From assembly GCF_003149145.1 (NCBI RefSeq), contig NZ_QGDQ01000027.1, positions 1 through 64,000 of the forward strand: a stretch of DNA of 64,000 nucleotides, in the 5' to 3' direction. Position numbers and translations under genes: made by a program. The stretch comes from Quadrisphaera granulorum (GTDB taxonomy: Bacteria > Actinomycetota > Actinomycetes > Actinomycetales > Quadrisphaeraceae). Below the pieces are notes generated by a model. The model ran no database searches and had not been told where the DNA came from. It saw nothing but the letters and a program-made list of their open reading frames with translations. Position 1 is the stretch's first letter. Each line of letters opens with the position of its first letter. This document shows, one piece after another, positions 53,567 to 61,461 of this stretch.

Positions 53567-54325
53567 TCAGGCGCCGTCGGCCTCGTCCGAGGCGGCCTCG
53601 TGCAGCTCGTGGGCGACGGTGGTCACCGCACGACGGGCGATGGCTCCCTCGTGCCGCAGCTTCCGCAGATCGAGGGCCTGCACGTCACCGTGCTCCGCGA
53701 CCTGCTCCACCTCCCGGAGCCCGTCGGCCAGCTGCAGCACCCCCAGGTTGGCGGCGCTCCCGGCCAGCTTGTGCGCGACGGCGCGCGTGGCCCTGTCGTC
53801 TCCGCAGGCTGCTGCGGAGGTCAGCTCGACCAGGGACACCGGCGCCTGCGCGGCGAAGGAGAGCAGGAGACGGGAGAAGAGCGCGCGCTCGGCGGGGTCG
53901 CCGACGTCGCCAAGTTCGGCGAGACGGTCCCGCACCGAGCTGGCCACCATGCGGGTGGGGGCCTCGGCGGCCTCACCGACGGCCCGCAGCAGCGCCTTGG
54001 GGGCGAACGGCTTGCTGAGGTAGCTGCACCCGAGGGCGCGGCCAGCCTCGGCGTCGGCAGGCAACGCCCGCCCGGACAGGAGCACGACAGGCACCTGTGT
54101 CGTCTCCGGGTTGCCGCGCAGCTCGGCGACGAGCGCCAGCGCGCTCCCGCCGGGCATGAACATGTCGCTGACCATGACGTCGGGGAGATCCTCGCCGAGC
54201 TGCTCGCGCGCGTCAGGCGCGGACGCGACAGCCACGACGTCGTGGCCCGCCAACTCCAGACGCGAGGCGATGAGCTCCCGCGTGACGTCGTCGTCCTCCA
54301 CCACGAGAACGGTGACCACGGACAC
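53567..54325 (-). CDS. Response regulator with C-terminal Hpt domain
   Basis: A 252-residue two-domain signalling protein. The receiver (about 4-120) has Glu10-Asp12, phospho-acceptor Asp54 (MVSDMFMPGGSA) and Lys105 (YLSKPFAPK). The Hpt domain (about 135-235) has the phosphotransfer His185 in RAVAHKLAGSAANLG. REC-Hpt proteins pass phosphate within multistep relays. No hybrid kinase is adjacent, so it is an orphan. GTG 54325 is used; a GTG two codons later also has a well-placed GGAGG. Confidence 0.9.
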   Translation of the reverse strand: MSVVTVLVVEDDDVTRELIASRLELAGHDVVAVASAPDAREQLGEDLPDVMVSDMFMPGGSALALVAELRGNPETTQVPVVLLSGRALPADAEAGRALGCSYLSKPFAPKALLRAVGEAAEAPTRMVASSVRDRLAELGDVGDPAERALFSRLLLSFAAQAPVSLVELTSAAACGDDRATRAVAHKLAGSAANLGVLQLADGLREVEQVAEHGDVQALDLRKLRHEGAIARRAVTTVAHELHEAASDEADGA

Positions 54326-54415
54326 CTCCGGCTCCTGCGTTCACCGGGGCCGCGTCGCGGCTCGGCTGTCCTCACTCCATCGGCTCAAGGGGGCGAGAAC
54401 CTGAGCGCGCTGGAC

Positions 54416-54439
54416 GTCGACCTAGAAGTCGACCTAGAA
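54416..54439. repeat. 12-bp tandem duplication spanning a stop codon
   Basis: GTCGACCTAGAA occurs twice (54416-54427 and 54428-54439). On the minus strand each copy contains TAG in the same frame, so the monooxygenase gene ends at one TAG and has a second in-frame TAG four codons later. Confidence 0.8.
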
Positions 54440-55759
54440 ATCGAAGAGGTTCGCGCGGGCTCCGCCGTCACCGAACTCGTGCCGCAGCACGCCGCGACGG
54501 CGCAGCACGGGCACCAGCTCGTCGAAGAGACGGTGCAGCGTCACCGGGTGCAGGTCACCGGAGAGCAGCACCCCGTCGTTGTCGGCCTCCTCCCCTAACT
54601 CCTCGATCAGGTCCGCGATCTCCTCGGCGGTGCCGACCAGGCCCTCGCGCTTCGCGACCAGGCCCTTGCGGGCCCGGCGGCCCAGCACGTCGCGCAGCGG
54701 GGTGCTGGCGGGATCGTCGATGCCGGCGAACAGACCCTTGAGGGTGCCCCGCGAGACGTGCTGGCCGAAGGCGTCCGGCGGCAGCGGCGCGTCCAGATCG
54801 TGGGCGGTGAGGTCGGTCTCGAGGTCGCTGGACCAGTGCGCCGCGATGGTGAGCAGGTCCGCGTCGGTGGGGTGCAGGGACGCCGCCACCACGCGCTCGG
54901 CCTCCTCGCGGGAGGCCGCCACCTCGGCCTTGACCCAGAACAGCACCCGTACGTTCTCGGGCCGGCGGCCGGCGGCGCGAGCCGCCTCGTGCACGCGGGC
55001 GCGGTAGGCCCGGATGCTCGCGACGTCGAGGGGGGCGTACGCCAGCTGGACGTCGGAGTACGCCCCGGCGAAGGCGAGGCCGCGCGGGGATCCGCCGGGT
55101 GAGATCACGAGCGGTTCGCCGTCCCGCCCGTCGTCGAAGGGAGCGGCGTTGAGGGGACCGGTGACGTCGAAGTAGCGACCCTGGTGGCGCTGAGCGCGGA
55201 TACGGGTGCCGTCGGCGTATCGGCCGTCGGCCGCGACCAGGGCACCGTCCTCCCAGGAGCGCCACAGGTCCTTGACCAGCGAGGTCCACTCGTCGGCGCG
55301 GTCGTACGCGGCGTCATGATCGAGCGCAGGTGCACCGCTCACGTGCCGGGCACTGCCGGTGTCGGTGACCACGTTGAGACCGAAGCGGCCCCCGGAGAGG
55401 TGCTGCAGCGTGGCTGCCTGCCGGGCGGCGAGGTAGGGCGGGGTGATGCCGGCGTTGACCGTGGGGGCCAGCCCGATCCTCGATGTCGCGGCGAACAGGT
55501 ACGGCGCCAGCAGCAGCGGGTCGTGCTTGGGTCCGCCGTAGGCGCCGCGCACCCGCAGGTCGAGGGTCTCGGGGTTGCCGAGGGACACCGCGTCCTCCAT
55601 GACCACCAGGTCGACGCCGGCCCGCTCCAGCTCGCGCACCGCCTGCTGGTAGACGTCGGGACGGCGCCAGTCCCAGCCCCACGCCCAGTCGGGGCGGCCC
55701 CAGCCCTGCGGCCCGAAGCCGCGGGAGAAGAAGTACCCCACGTGCTGCAGACGGCTCAC
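54434..55759 (-). CDS. NtaA/SnaA/DszA-family FMN-dependent monooxygenase
   Basis: A 441-residue luciferase-fold monooxygenase. VDLVVMEDAVSLG, GLAPTVNAGITPPYLAARQAATLQHLSGGRFGLNVVTD and VISPGGSPRGLAFAGAYSDVQL are family features. A W-rich start (GFGPQGWGRPDWAWGWDW) is distinctive. Its ATG overlaps the metY stop by 4 bp, placing it in the SAM-riboswitch transcript with MetY. This implies release of inorganic sulfur from an organic donor for use by MetY after reduction (inference). Confidence 0.9.
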   Translation of the reverse strand: MSRLQHVGYFFSRGFGPQGWGRPDWAWGWDWRRPDVYQQAVRELERAGVDLVVMEDAVSLGNPETLDLRVRGAYGGPKHDPLLLAPYLFAATSRIGLAPTVNAGITPPYLAARQAATLQHLSGGRFGLNVVTDTGSARHVSGAPALDHDAAYDRADEWTSLVKDLWRSWEDGALVAADGRYADGTRIRAQRHQGRYFDVTGPLNAAPFDDGRDGEPLVISPGGSPRGLAFAGAYSDVQLAYAPLDVASIRAYRARVHEAARAAGRRPENVRVLFWVKAEVAASREEAERVVAASLHPTDADLLTIAAHWSSDLETDLTAHDLDAPLPPDAFGQHVSRGTLKGLFAGIDDPASTPLRDVLGRRARKGLVAKREGLVGTAEEIADLIEELGEEADNDGVLLSGDLHPVTLHRLFDELVPVLRRRGVLRHEFGDGGARANLFDF

Positions 55760-57180
55760 GCGGCACCGTCCACACGCGAACCTTCGAGGCTCGCGTCGTG
55801 CGGGGTGGCCAGCTCCGCGGCCACCAGGGCGCGGCGCAGGTCGGCTTGCAGGTCCTCGACGTCCTCGATGCCGACGGACAGGCGCACCGTGCCAGGGCCG
55901 ATGCCGGCCCGCTCGCGCTCGGCCTCGGTGCGGTGGGCGTGCGTGGTCGAGGCGGGGTGGACCACGAGCGAGCGCACGTCGCCGAGGTGGGTCATGTGGC
56001 TGAACAGCTGCAGCGCCTCGATGAAGCGCCGCGCCGCCGGGGCGCCACCGCGCAGGGTCACCGCCAGCACCGCCCCGGAGCCCCGCGGCAGGTACCGGCG
56101 GGCCCGCTCGGCGGAGGGGCTGGAGGCGAGGCTGGCATGGTCGACGCGCAGCACCGCCGGCTGACGTTCGAGCCAGCCGGCCAGCAGCGCCGCGCTGCGG
56201 GAGTGCTGCGCCATCCGCAACGAGAGGGTCTCCACGCCCTGCTGCACGAGGAAGGCGTTGAACGGCGACAGGGTCGGTCCGAACCGTGCGGCGATGCCGT
56301 GGCGGGCGTGCTCGACGTAGGCGCGCTCGCCGTGCAGGTCCACCCAGCTCCGACCGCCAAGCACCGCGCTCGCCCCGGCGAGCTGCGGGAACAGTGGGGC
56401 GCCGGCGGCGTCGAGCCGGTCCCAGGCGAAGCCCCGGCCGCCGACGACGGCCCCACCGAGGGCGGTGCCGTGGCCGGAGAGGAACTTGCTGGCCGAGTGG
56501 ACGACGACGTCGGCGCCGTGCTCGAGCGGGCGCATGAGGTACGGCGTGGCGAGGGTGTTGTCGACGACGAGCGGCACGCCGTGGGCGTGCGCCACCTCTG
56601 CGACGGCCGCGACGTCGAGCACCTCGTTGCGCGGGTTGGACAGCGACTCCGCGAACAGCGCCCGGGTGGTGGGGCGCAGCAGGCGCTGCCAGGCGGCCGG
56701 GTCGGCGTGGTCGTGGACGAAGTCCACCGCGATACCGAACCGCGCGAAGTTCTCCGCGAACAGGCCGCGCGAGCCCTCGTAGAGGTGGTCGGAGGCGAGC
56801 AGGTGGTCTCCGGCCTGCAGTAGGCCGAGCAGCGCGGTGGTGATGGCGGCCTGCCCCGAGCCGACCACGAGTGCCTCCGCTCCGCCTTCGAGCACGGCGA
56901 GCCGCCGCTCCAGGGCCGCCGTCGTCGGGTTGGCGATGCGGGAGTAGACGAACCCGTCCTCCTCGCCGGTGAAGCGGGCCGCGGCGGCCGCGGAGTCCTC
57001 GAAGCGGAACCCGGCGGAGACGTGGATCGGGGCGACGCGGTCTCCGTGGGGGCTGGACCCGTGGAGTCCCTCGTCACCGCCGTGGACCTGCTGGGTGGTG
57101 AAGCCGTACCCGGCGGTCCGGGAGAAGGAGGCGGGAAGGAGGGTGCGGGCAGTGGTCGAAACAGATGTCGAAGCGGGCAT
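55756..57180 (-). CDS. metY: O-acetylhomoserine sulfhydrylase (MetY-like)
   Basis: A 474-residue PLP enzyme of the Cys/Met metabolism family that makes homocysteine from O-acetylhomoserine and sulfide. Key features are FVYSRIANPTTAALERRLA, VGSGQAAITTALLGLLQAGD, FAESLSNPRNEVLDVAAVA, PLVVDNTLATPYLMRP with Asp207, and VVHSASKFLSGHG with the PLP lysine Lys232. ATG 57178-57180 has GAGAGG upstream. A small leader peptide and an SAM-I riboswitch precede it, so it should be repressed by SAM and possibly by cysteine. The product is probably direct sulfhydrylation to homocysteine. Confidence 0.93.
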   Translation of the reverse strand: MPASTSVSTTARTLLPASFSRTAGYGFTTQQVHGGDEGLHGSSPHGDRVAPIHVSAGFRFEDSAAAAARFTGEEDGFVYSRIANPTTAALERRLAVLEGGAEALVVGSGQAAITTALLGLLQAGDHLLASDHLYEGSRGLFAENFARFGIAVDFVHDHADPAAWQRLLRPTTRALFAESLSNPRNEVLDVAAVAEVAHAHGVPLVVDNTLATPYLMRPLEHGADVVVHSASKFLSGHGTALGGAVVGGRGFAWDRLDAAGAPLFPQLAGASAVLGGRSWVDLHGERAYVEHARHGIAARFGPTLSPFNAFLVQQGVETLSLRMAQHSRSAALLAGWLERQPAVLRVDHASLASSPSAERARRYLPRGSGAVLAVTLRGGAPAARRFIEALQLFSHMTHLGDVRSLVVHPASTTHAHRTEAERERAGIGPGTVRLSVGIEDVEDLQADLRRALVAAELATPHDASLEGSRVDGAA

Positions 57181-57197
57181 GACGGACCTCTCGGGGC

Positions 57198-57213
57198 GCG
57201 CCAACGCTGGCGC
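57198..57213 (-). promoter_or_regulatory. Hairpin next to metY ribosome binding site
   Basis: GCGCCA (57198-57203) pairs with TGGCGC (57208-57213) with a 4-nt loop, 6 bases from the metY GAGAGG. Together with complementary GGCGGC/GCCGCC segments at 57231-57236 and 57256-57261 that span the end of the leader peptide, this could form an attenuator. Structures were found by eye only. Confidence 0.4.
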
Positions 57214-57243
57214 AGGGCGGGCGGGTGACTGGCGGCGCTGGGG

Positions 57244-57309
57244 TCAGCGTCGACAGCCGCCGCTCGTCACGAGAGCGAGGTCGATGTGCAGGCGTCGGAC
57301 GAGCAACAC
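57244..57309 (-). CDS. Putative cysteine leader peptide (RRLHIDL...C type)
   Basis: A 21-residue ORF, MLLVRRLHIDLALVTSGGCR plus a final R, with GGAGG five bases before GTG 57307-57309. The Arg-Arg-x-His-(I/V)-Asp-Leu core with a terminal Cys matches small leader peptides often found ahead of actinobacterial sulfur-assimilation genes; cysteine-responsive attenuation by short Cys-rich ORFs is known in mycobacteria. It lies between the SAM-I aptamer (from 57318) and metY. The Cys codon directly follows GGC GGC, which can pair with downstream GCCGCC, so a ribosome stalled at Cys would change the structure near metY. Confidence 0.78.
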   Translation of the reverse strand: MLLVRRLHIDLALVTSGGCRR

Positions 57310-57317
57310 GGTGTCCT

Positions 57318-57423
57318 CCATCGGCCGTGGCGGGAGCACCTGACGCCGTCCCGGGGGGACTGCGCGGGTTGCTGCGGCGTCGACGAGCCACGTCTCTCGG
57401 CCGCTCTGGATGGTCGGCGACGA
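57318..57423 (-). promoter_or_regulatory. SAM-I (S-box) riboswitch 3, upstream of leader peptide and metY
   Basis: On the minus strand: P1 CCATC (complement of 57419-57423), CAGAGCGGCCGAGAG, TGGCTCGTCGACGCC, GCAGCAACC, GGTGCTCCCGCC and P1' GATGG (complement of 57318-57322). Long stretches of the core are near-identical to riboswitch 1. GGAGG for the leader peptide begins within P1', so SAM binding would directly limit leader translation. Confidence 0.92.
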
Positions 57424-57471
57424 CGGTAGGGGCGCCCCACCCGCCTGGTCAACCATCCGTTCCCTGCTGGG

Positions 57472-57933
57472 TCAGGTCAGGGGAACCCGGTGCCACGCGC
57501 TCGTGTACGCGAGACCGCTGCGCTTGAACATCTGCGTCACTGGGCAGCGGCGCTCGGTCTCCGTGCGGAAGGTCGCGAAGGTCGACTCGTCGGCATCCGT
57601 CTCGACGGTGACCCGCACGGAGACGCTGTCGAAGTTGGCGTTGCCCTCGGCGCCGCCGGCGATGACGGAGGGGTCGAGGTCGCCCTGGATGTGGAAGGAC
57701 CAGCGCCCCACGGCGATCCCGAGGCCAGAGGCGACCAGGCTCCCGGTGACCTGGTTGCAGCTGGTCAGAGCACCGAGGAGGTAGCTGAGGGGGCTGGGGG
57801 CGGCGTCCTCGCCCCCGAAGGAGGGGTAGGTGTCGGCCGTGAAGACATGCTCGTGGTCACCGGCGACCACGAGGCGCTGCGCGACACCAGTGCCTTCGGC
57901 GTCCACGACGAAGGGGACGGTCTCCTTGCTCAT
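57472..57933 (-). CDS. OsmC/Ohr-family protein
   Basis: A 153-residue peroxide-detoxification-type protein. The two redox cysteines are Cys59 (YLLGALTSCNQVTG) and Cys130 (RRCPVTQMF), as in the OsmC family, which reduces organic hydroperoxides. FDSVSVRVTVETDADE forms the beta strand before the second Cys. ATG 57931-57933 is chosen; the longer open frame enters the divergent PPOX gene. It lies just upstream of the metY riboswitch in the same direction, and its own promoter is in the short gap to the divergent gene. Confidence 0.9.
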   Translation of the reverse strand: MSKETVPFVVDAEGTGVAQRLVVAGDHEHVFTADTYPSFGGEDAAPSPLSYLLGALTSCNQVTGSLVASGLGIAVGRWSFHIQGDLDPSVIAGGAEGNANFDSVSVRVTVETDADESTFATFRTETERRCPVTQMFKRSGLAYTSAWHRVPLT

Positions 57934-57979
57934 GCCCCGACGATAGGCACCGACGACGGGCAGCGCGCAGGATGGCGGG

Positions 57980-58378
57980 GTGAGCACGCCCCTCCCCGCG
58001 CCCCTCCTGGACCTCCTCCGCAAGCCCTCCCCCTGCTTCGTGGCCACGCTCATGCCGGACGGCTCCCCGCAGCTGACAGAGACGTGGGTGACCACCGACG
58101 GCGAGAACGTGGTCATCAACGTGGTGGACGGGATGCAGAAGGCGCGCAACGTGGCGCGCGACCCGCGGGTGGCCGTCAACGTGGTGGACCCTGACGACCC
58201 GTTCCGCTTCTTCCAGGTGCGCGGTCGGGTGGTGAAGGCCACCACCGAGGGCGGGCAGGAGGGCATCGACGAGCTGTCGATGAAGTACCTGGGCCGGCCC
58301 TACCCGCAGTTCGACGGCGGGGGCGTGCGCCTGGTGCTGACGATCGCTGCCGACTCGGTGACCTCTCCCCGGGGCTGA
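57980..58378 (+). CDS. PPOX-class (F420- or FMN-dependent) oxidoreductase
   Basis: A 132-residue split-barrel flavin/deazaflavin-binding protein. CFVATLMPDGSPQLTETWVTTDGENVVINV, KARNVARDPRVAVNVVDPDDPFRFFQVRGRV and the terminal ADSVTSPRG match the TIGR03618-like PPOX subfamily of actinobacteria. Cofactor F420 is likely but not proven. GTG 57980 is the start; the gene is divergent from OsmC. Confidence 0.9.
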   Translation: MSTPLPAPLLDLLRKPSPCFVATLMPDGSPQLTETWVTTDGENVVINVVDGMQKARNVARDPRVAVNVVDPDDPFRFFQVRGRVVKATTEGGQEGIDELSMKYLGRPYPQFDGGGVRLVLTIAADSVTSPRG

Positions 58379-58418
58379 GCCCTCGCCAGCGCCGCCCCCT
58401 CGGCGCGACCATGGCGCG

Positions 58419-59753
58419 GTGAGCGCTGCGAAGACCACCTGCGTCGTCGTCGGCGGGGGCCCGGCGGGCGTCGTCCTGGGGCTCCTGCTCGCCCGCGCGG
58501 GTGTGGAGGTCACCGTGCTGGAGAAGCACGCCGACTTCCACCGGGACTTCCGCGGCGACACCGTGCACCCCAGCACGCTGCAGCTCCTCGACGACCTGGG
58601 CCTGTACGAGAGGTTCGCCGCGCTCCCGCACAGCGAGGTGCGCCGGGTGGAGCTCGCCGCGGGCAGCGGCGCGGTCGTGGCCGACTTCGAGCGCCTCGGG
58701 CGCCTGCTGCCGGGACTGCGCCACCCCTTCATCGCGATGGTGCCCCAGTGGGACCTCCTGACCCTGCTGGCCGACGCCGCCCGCGAGGAGCCGTCGTTCA
58801 CCCTGCGGACCAGCACGGAGCTGACCGGGCTGCTCACCGGGCCCGCCCGCGGGACCAGCGCTGGCGCGCGCGTGACCGGTGTGCGGTGGCGCAGCACCGA
58901 CGACGGCGGTGTCGTCGAGGGAGAGCTCGAGGCCGACCTCGTGGTCGCCTGCGACGGACGCCGGTCCACGGCGCGGCGGGCGGCGGAGCTGGAGCCCCGC
59001 GAGTTCGAGGTGCCCTTCGACGTCTGGTGGTTCCGGCTGCCCGTGGACGACGACGAGCCCGACGCGCGGCTGCTGCCGGTGATGGCTCCCGGCCGGGCGA
59101 TGATCGTCATCCCCCGTCGCACCACCACCGAGCGGTACCTGCAGGTCGCCTACCTGGGCCCCAAGGGCGGTGACGCGGCGCTGCGGGCGCGCGGCGTGGA
59201 GGCGTTCCGCCGCGACGTCGCCGAGATGCTCCCCGACCGCGCCGCGAACGCGCTGTCACCGGACGCGATCCGGTCCATGGACGACGTGAGCGTGCTCGAC
59301 GTCCGCCTGTCCCGGCTGCCCGTCTGGCACCGGGAGGGGCTGCTGTGCCTCGGCGACGCCGCGCACGCGATGTCGCCCGTGGGCGGCGTGGGCATCAACC
59401 TCGCCGTCCAGGACGCCGTCGCGGCGGCCCGCCTGCTCGCGACGCCCCTGCGCGAGCGGCGGGTGCGCCGCACCGACCTGGCGGCCGTGCAGCGGCGACG
59501 GACGCTCCCCACGGTGCTGACGCAGGCGCTGCAGCAGCAGGCCCACCGGAGGGTGCTCGCACCGGTGCTGGCCGGGGCGCAGGGAGGGCCGCCCCGGGTC
59601 GTGACCGCTGCGCTGCAGCGGGTGCCCCAGCTGGCCGTGGTGCCGGCCGCCGTGGTGGGGATCGGCGTGCGCCCGGAGCGCGCCCCGGCCTGGGCGCGCC
59701 GTCCCCCGTCGCCGTCGGCGCCGCCGTCCCCGTCCGCCGCCGTCAGCCACTGA
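58419..59753 (+). CDS. FAD-dependent monooxygenase (PHBH/UbiH fold)
   Basis: A 444-residue flavoprotein hydroxylase-like enzyme. The FAD-binding GGGPAGVVLGLLLARAGVEVTVLEKH starts at residue 12, the DG motif is LVVACDGRRSTARRAAEL, and the GD motif is LLCLGDAAHAMSPVGGVGINLAVQDA. The C-terminal third is helical with a Pro/Ser tail. Such enzymes hydroxylate aromatics or other substrates; its own is unknown. GTG 58419 starts 40 bp after the PPOX gene on the same strand. The 3' end overlaps the convergent GH13 gene by 11 bp. Confidence 0.92.
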   Translation: MSAAKTTCVVVGGGPAGVVLGLLLARAGVEVTVLEKHADFHRDFRGDTVHPSTLQLLDDLGLYERFAALPHSEVRRVELAAGSGAVVADFERLGRLLPGLRHPFIAMVPQWDLLTLLADAAREEPSFTLRTSTELTGLLTGPARGTSAGARVTGVRWRSTDDGGVVEGELEADLVVACDGRRSTARRAAELEPREFEVPFDVWWFRLPVDDDEPDARLLPVMAPGRAMIVIPRRTTTERYLQVAYLGPKGGDAALRARGVEAFRRDVAEMLPDRAANALSPDAIRSMDDVSVLDVRLSRLPVWHREGLLCLGDAAHAMSPVGGVGINLAVQDAVAAARLLATPLRERRVRRTDLAAVQRRRTLPTVLTQALQQQAHRRVLAPVLAGAQGGPPRVVTAALQRVPQLAVVPAAVVGIGVRPERAPAWARRPPSPSAPPSPSAAVSH

Positions 59754-61461
59754 CCACCCATGCCGTCATCGACGGCGGCAGGTGCCCGCCGTCGTCGAGG
59801 GGGCCGCTGGTCAGCACCAGCTCCCCGGTCGGCAGCGGCACGGACGGGCCGCTGCCGTCGGCGGCCCCGACGTTCACGACGCAGTGCCACCGCTCACCGC
59901 CCCGGGCGCCACCGGCGCGCTCGTCACCCACCGGCCGCGACCAGTGCAGGACGTCGCCGGTCGAACGCTCCCATCGCAGCTGCTCGGGGCCGAGCAGCTC
60001 GCGGCGCAACTCCAGCGCCACCCGGTGCAGGTGCAGCGTCGAGCCGGGGTCGGCCTCCTGCACCGACGCCGCGGCTCCGGCGAACCACGCCGGCTGCGGC
60101 AGGTGCGGGTCCAGCCCGCCGTCGGGGCCGAACCCGAACGAGGAGCCGTCGGGAGTCCACGGGATCGGGACGCGGCAGCCGTCGCGCCCCTTCTCGGCGC
60201 CCTCGGAGCGGAAGGCGATGGGGTCCTGGAGAACTTCCGGCGGGAGGTCGGCCACTTCGTGCAGCCCGAGCTCTTCCCCCTGGTAGAGGTAGGTCGAGCC
60301 GGGCAGCGCCAGCTCCAGCAGCAGTCCGGCGCGAGCGCGGCGCAGCCCGAGGGGCTTGTCGAGCGCGGGGGTGGCGCCGTCCCGCGTCACCCAGGCCTTG
60401 GCTGCCACGTGTGAGGGCAGCTCCGGGTCGGGCGGGAGCCCGTACCGGCTGGCGGCGCGCACGCAGTCGTGGTTAGCGAGCGTCCACGTGCATGAGGCGC
60501 CGACGTCCAGCTGCTCCAGGCCCAGCTCCACGCCGCGGCGCAGCTGCGCCGCGTTCCACCCGGCCTCGAAGAGGTCGAAGGTGAACGCCTGCCCGAGGCT
60601 GCTGGGATCGGAGTAGCGCCAGCGCCGGGAGGGGTGCACCGACGCCTCGGCGACCGCCGCGCGCGGCGGGTCGTAGGTGTCGAAGAGCGTCCGCCACTCG
60701 CGGTAGACGTCCATGAGCTCGTCACGGTCCCACAGGGGGTGGCTGCCGTCGTCGTAGAGAGCGCTGTGGGTGCTGGGCAGCTCCACGTCGAGGTTGTTGT
60801 CCACATCGCGGACCAGACCGTGTGCCACGTCGACGCGGAAGCCGTCCACGCCCCTGTCCGCCCAGAATCTGAGGGTGGCCAGGAAGTCGTCACGGACGTC
60901 CCGGTTGGACCACTCCAGGTCGGGCTGCTCGCGCGCGAAGGCGTGCAGGTACCACTGCCCGTCGCCGACGGGTTCCCACGCCGAGCCGCCGAAGATCGAC
61001 TGCCACGTCGACGGGGGTTCGCTCATCGGCCCGGCAGGTCCGTCGCGCCCGTCGCGGAAGACGTAGCGCCCTCGGGCCGCGGAGCCCCGCGGCGAGGCGA
61101 GGGCCTCGCGGAACCAGGGGTGCCGGTCGGAGGTGTGGTTGGGGACGATGTCGACGACGACGCGGATTCCGGCCGTGTGCAGCGCCTGCGTCATCTCGTC
61201 GAAGTCGGCCAGGGTGCCCAACCGCGGGTCTACCCCACGGTGGTCGTCGACGTCGTATCCGCCGTCGGACAGGGCCGAGGGGTAGAACGGTGAGAGCCAC
61301 ACCGCGTCGACGCCCAATGCGGCCAGGTACGGCACCCGCGAGGTGACCCCGCGCAGGTCGCCCACACCGTCGCCGTCGGAGTCGGCGAAGGAGCGCGGGT
61401 AGACCTGATAGACGACGGCCTGCCGCCACCAGGGCCGCTGTTCCGTGGGGTGGGCGGTCAC
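59743..61461 (-). CDS. Alpha-glucosidase, glycoside hydrolase family 13
   Basis: A 572-residue GH13 enzyme (oligo-1,6-glucosidase/alpha-glucosidase group). Region I is VVVDIVPNHTSDRHPWF, region II is GVDGFRVDVAHGL with nucleophile Asp211, region III is AVAEASVHP with acid/base Glu272, and region IV is LANHDCVRAAS with His331-Asp332. QDPIAFRSEGAEKGRDGCRVPIPW is typical. GTG 61459-61461 overlaps the permease stop (GTGA). There is no signal peptide, so it acts in the cytoplasm on a maltodextrin-like sugar imported by the linked ABC system. Confidence 0.95.
   Translation of the reverse strand: MTAHPTEQRPWWRQAVVYQVYPRSFADSDGDGVGDLRGVTSRVPYLAALGVDAVWLSPFYPSALSDGGYDVDDHRGVDPRLGTLADFDEMTQALHTAGIRVVVDIVPNHTSDRHPWFREALASPRGSAARGRYVFRDGRDGPAGPMSEPPSTWQSIFGGSAWEPVGDGQWYLHAFAREQPDLEWSNRDVRDDFLATLRFWADRGVDGFRVDVAHGLVRDVDNNLDVELPSTHSALYDDGSHPLWDRDELMDVYREWRTLFDTYDPPRAAVAEASVHPSRRWRYSDPSSLGQAFTFDLFEAGWNAAQLRRGVELGLEQLDVGASCTWTLANHDCVRAASRYGLPPDPELPSHVAAKAWVTRDGATPALDKPLGLRRARAGLLLELALPGSTYLYQGEELGLHEVADLPPEVLQDPIAFRSEGAEKGRDGCRVPIPWTPDGSSFGFGPDGGLDPHLPQPAWFAGAAASVQEADPGSTLHLHRVALELRRELLGPEQLRWERSTGDVLHWSRPVGDERAGGARGGERWHCVVNVGAADGSGPSVPLPTGELVLTSGPLDDGGHLPPSMTAWVVSG

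Noticed and set aside
53095-54598. Plus-strand frames (307 and 332 codons) over the DtxR and REC-Hpt genes
   Set aside because: They are antisense shadows; the minus strand encodes complete DtxR and REC-Hpt proteins.
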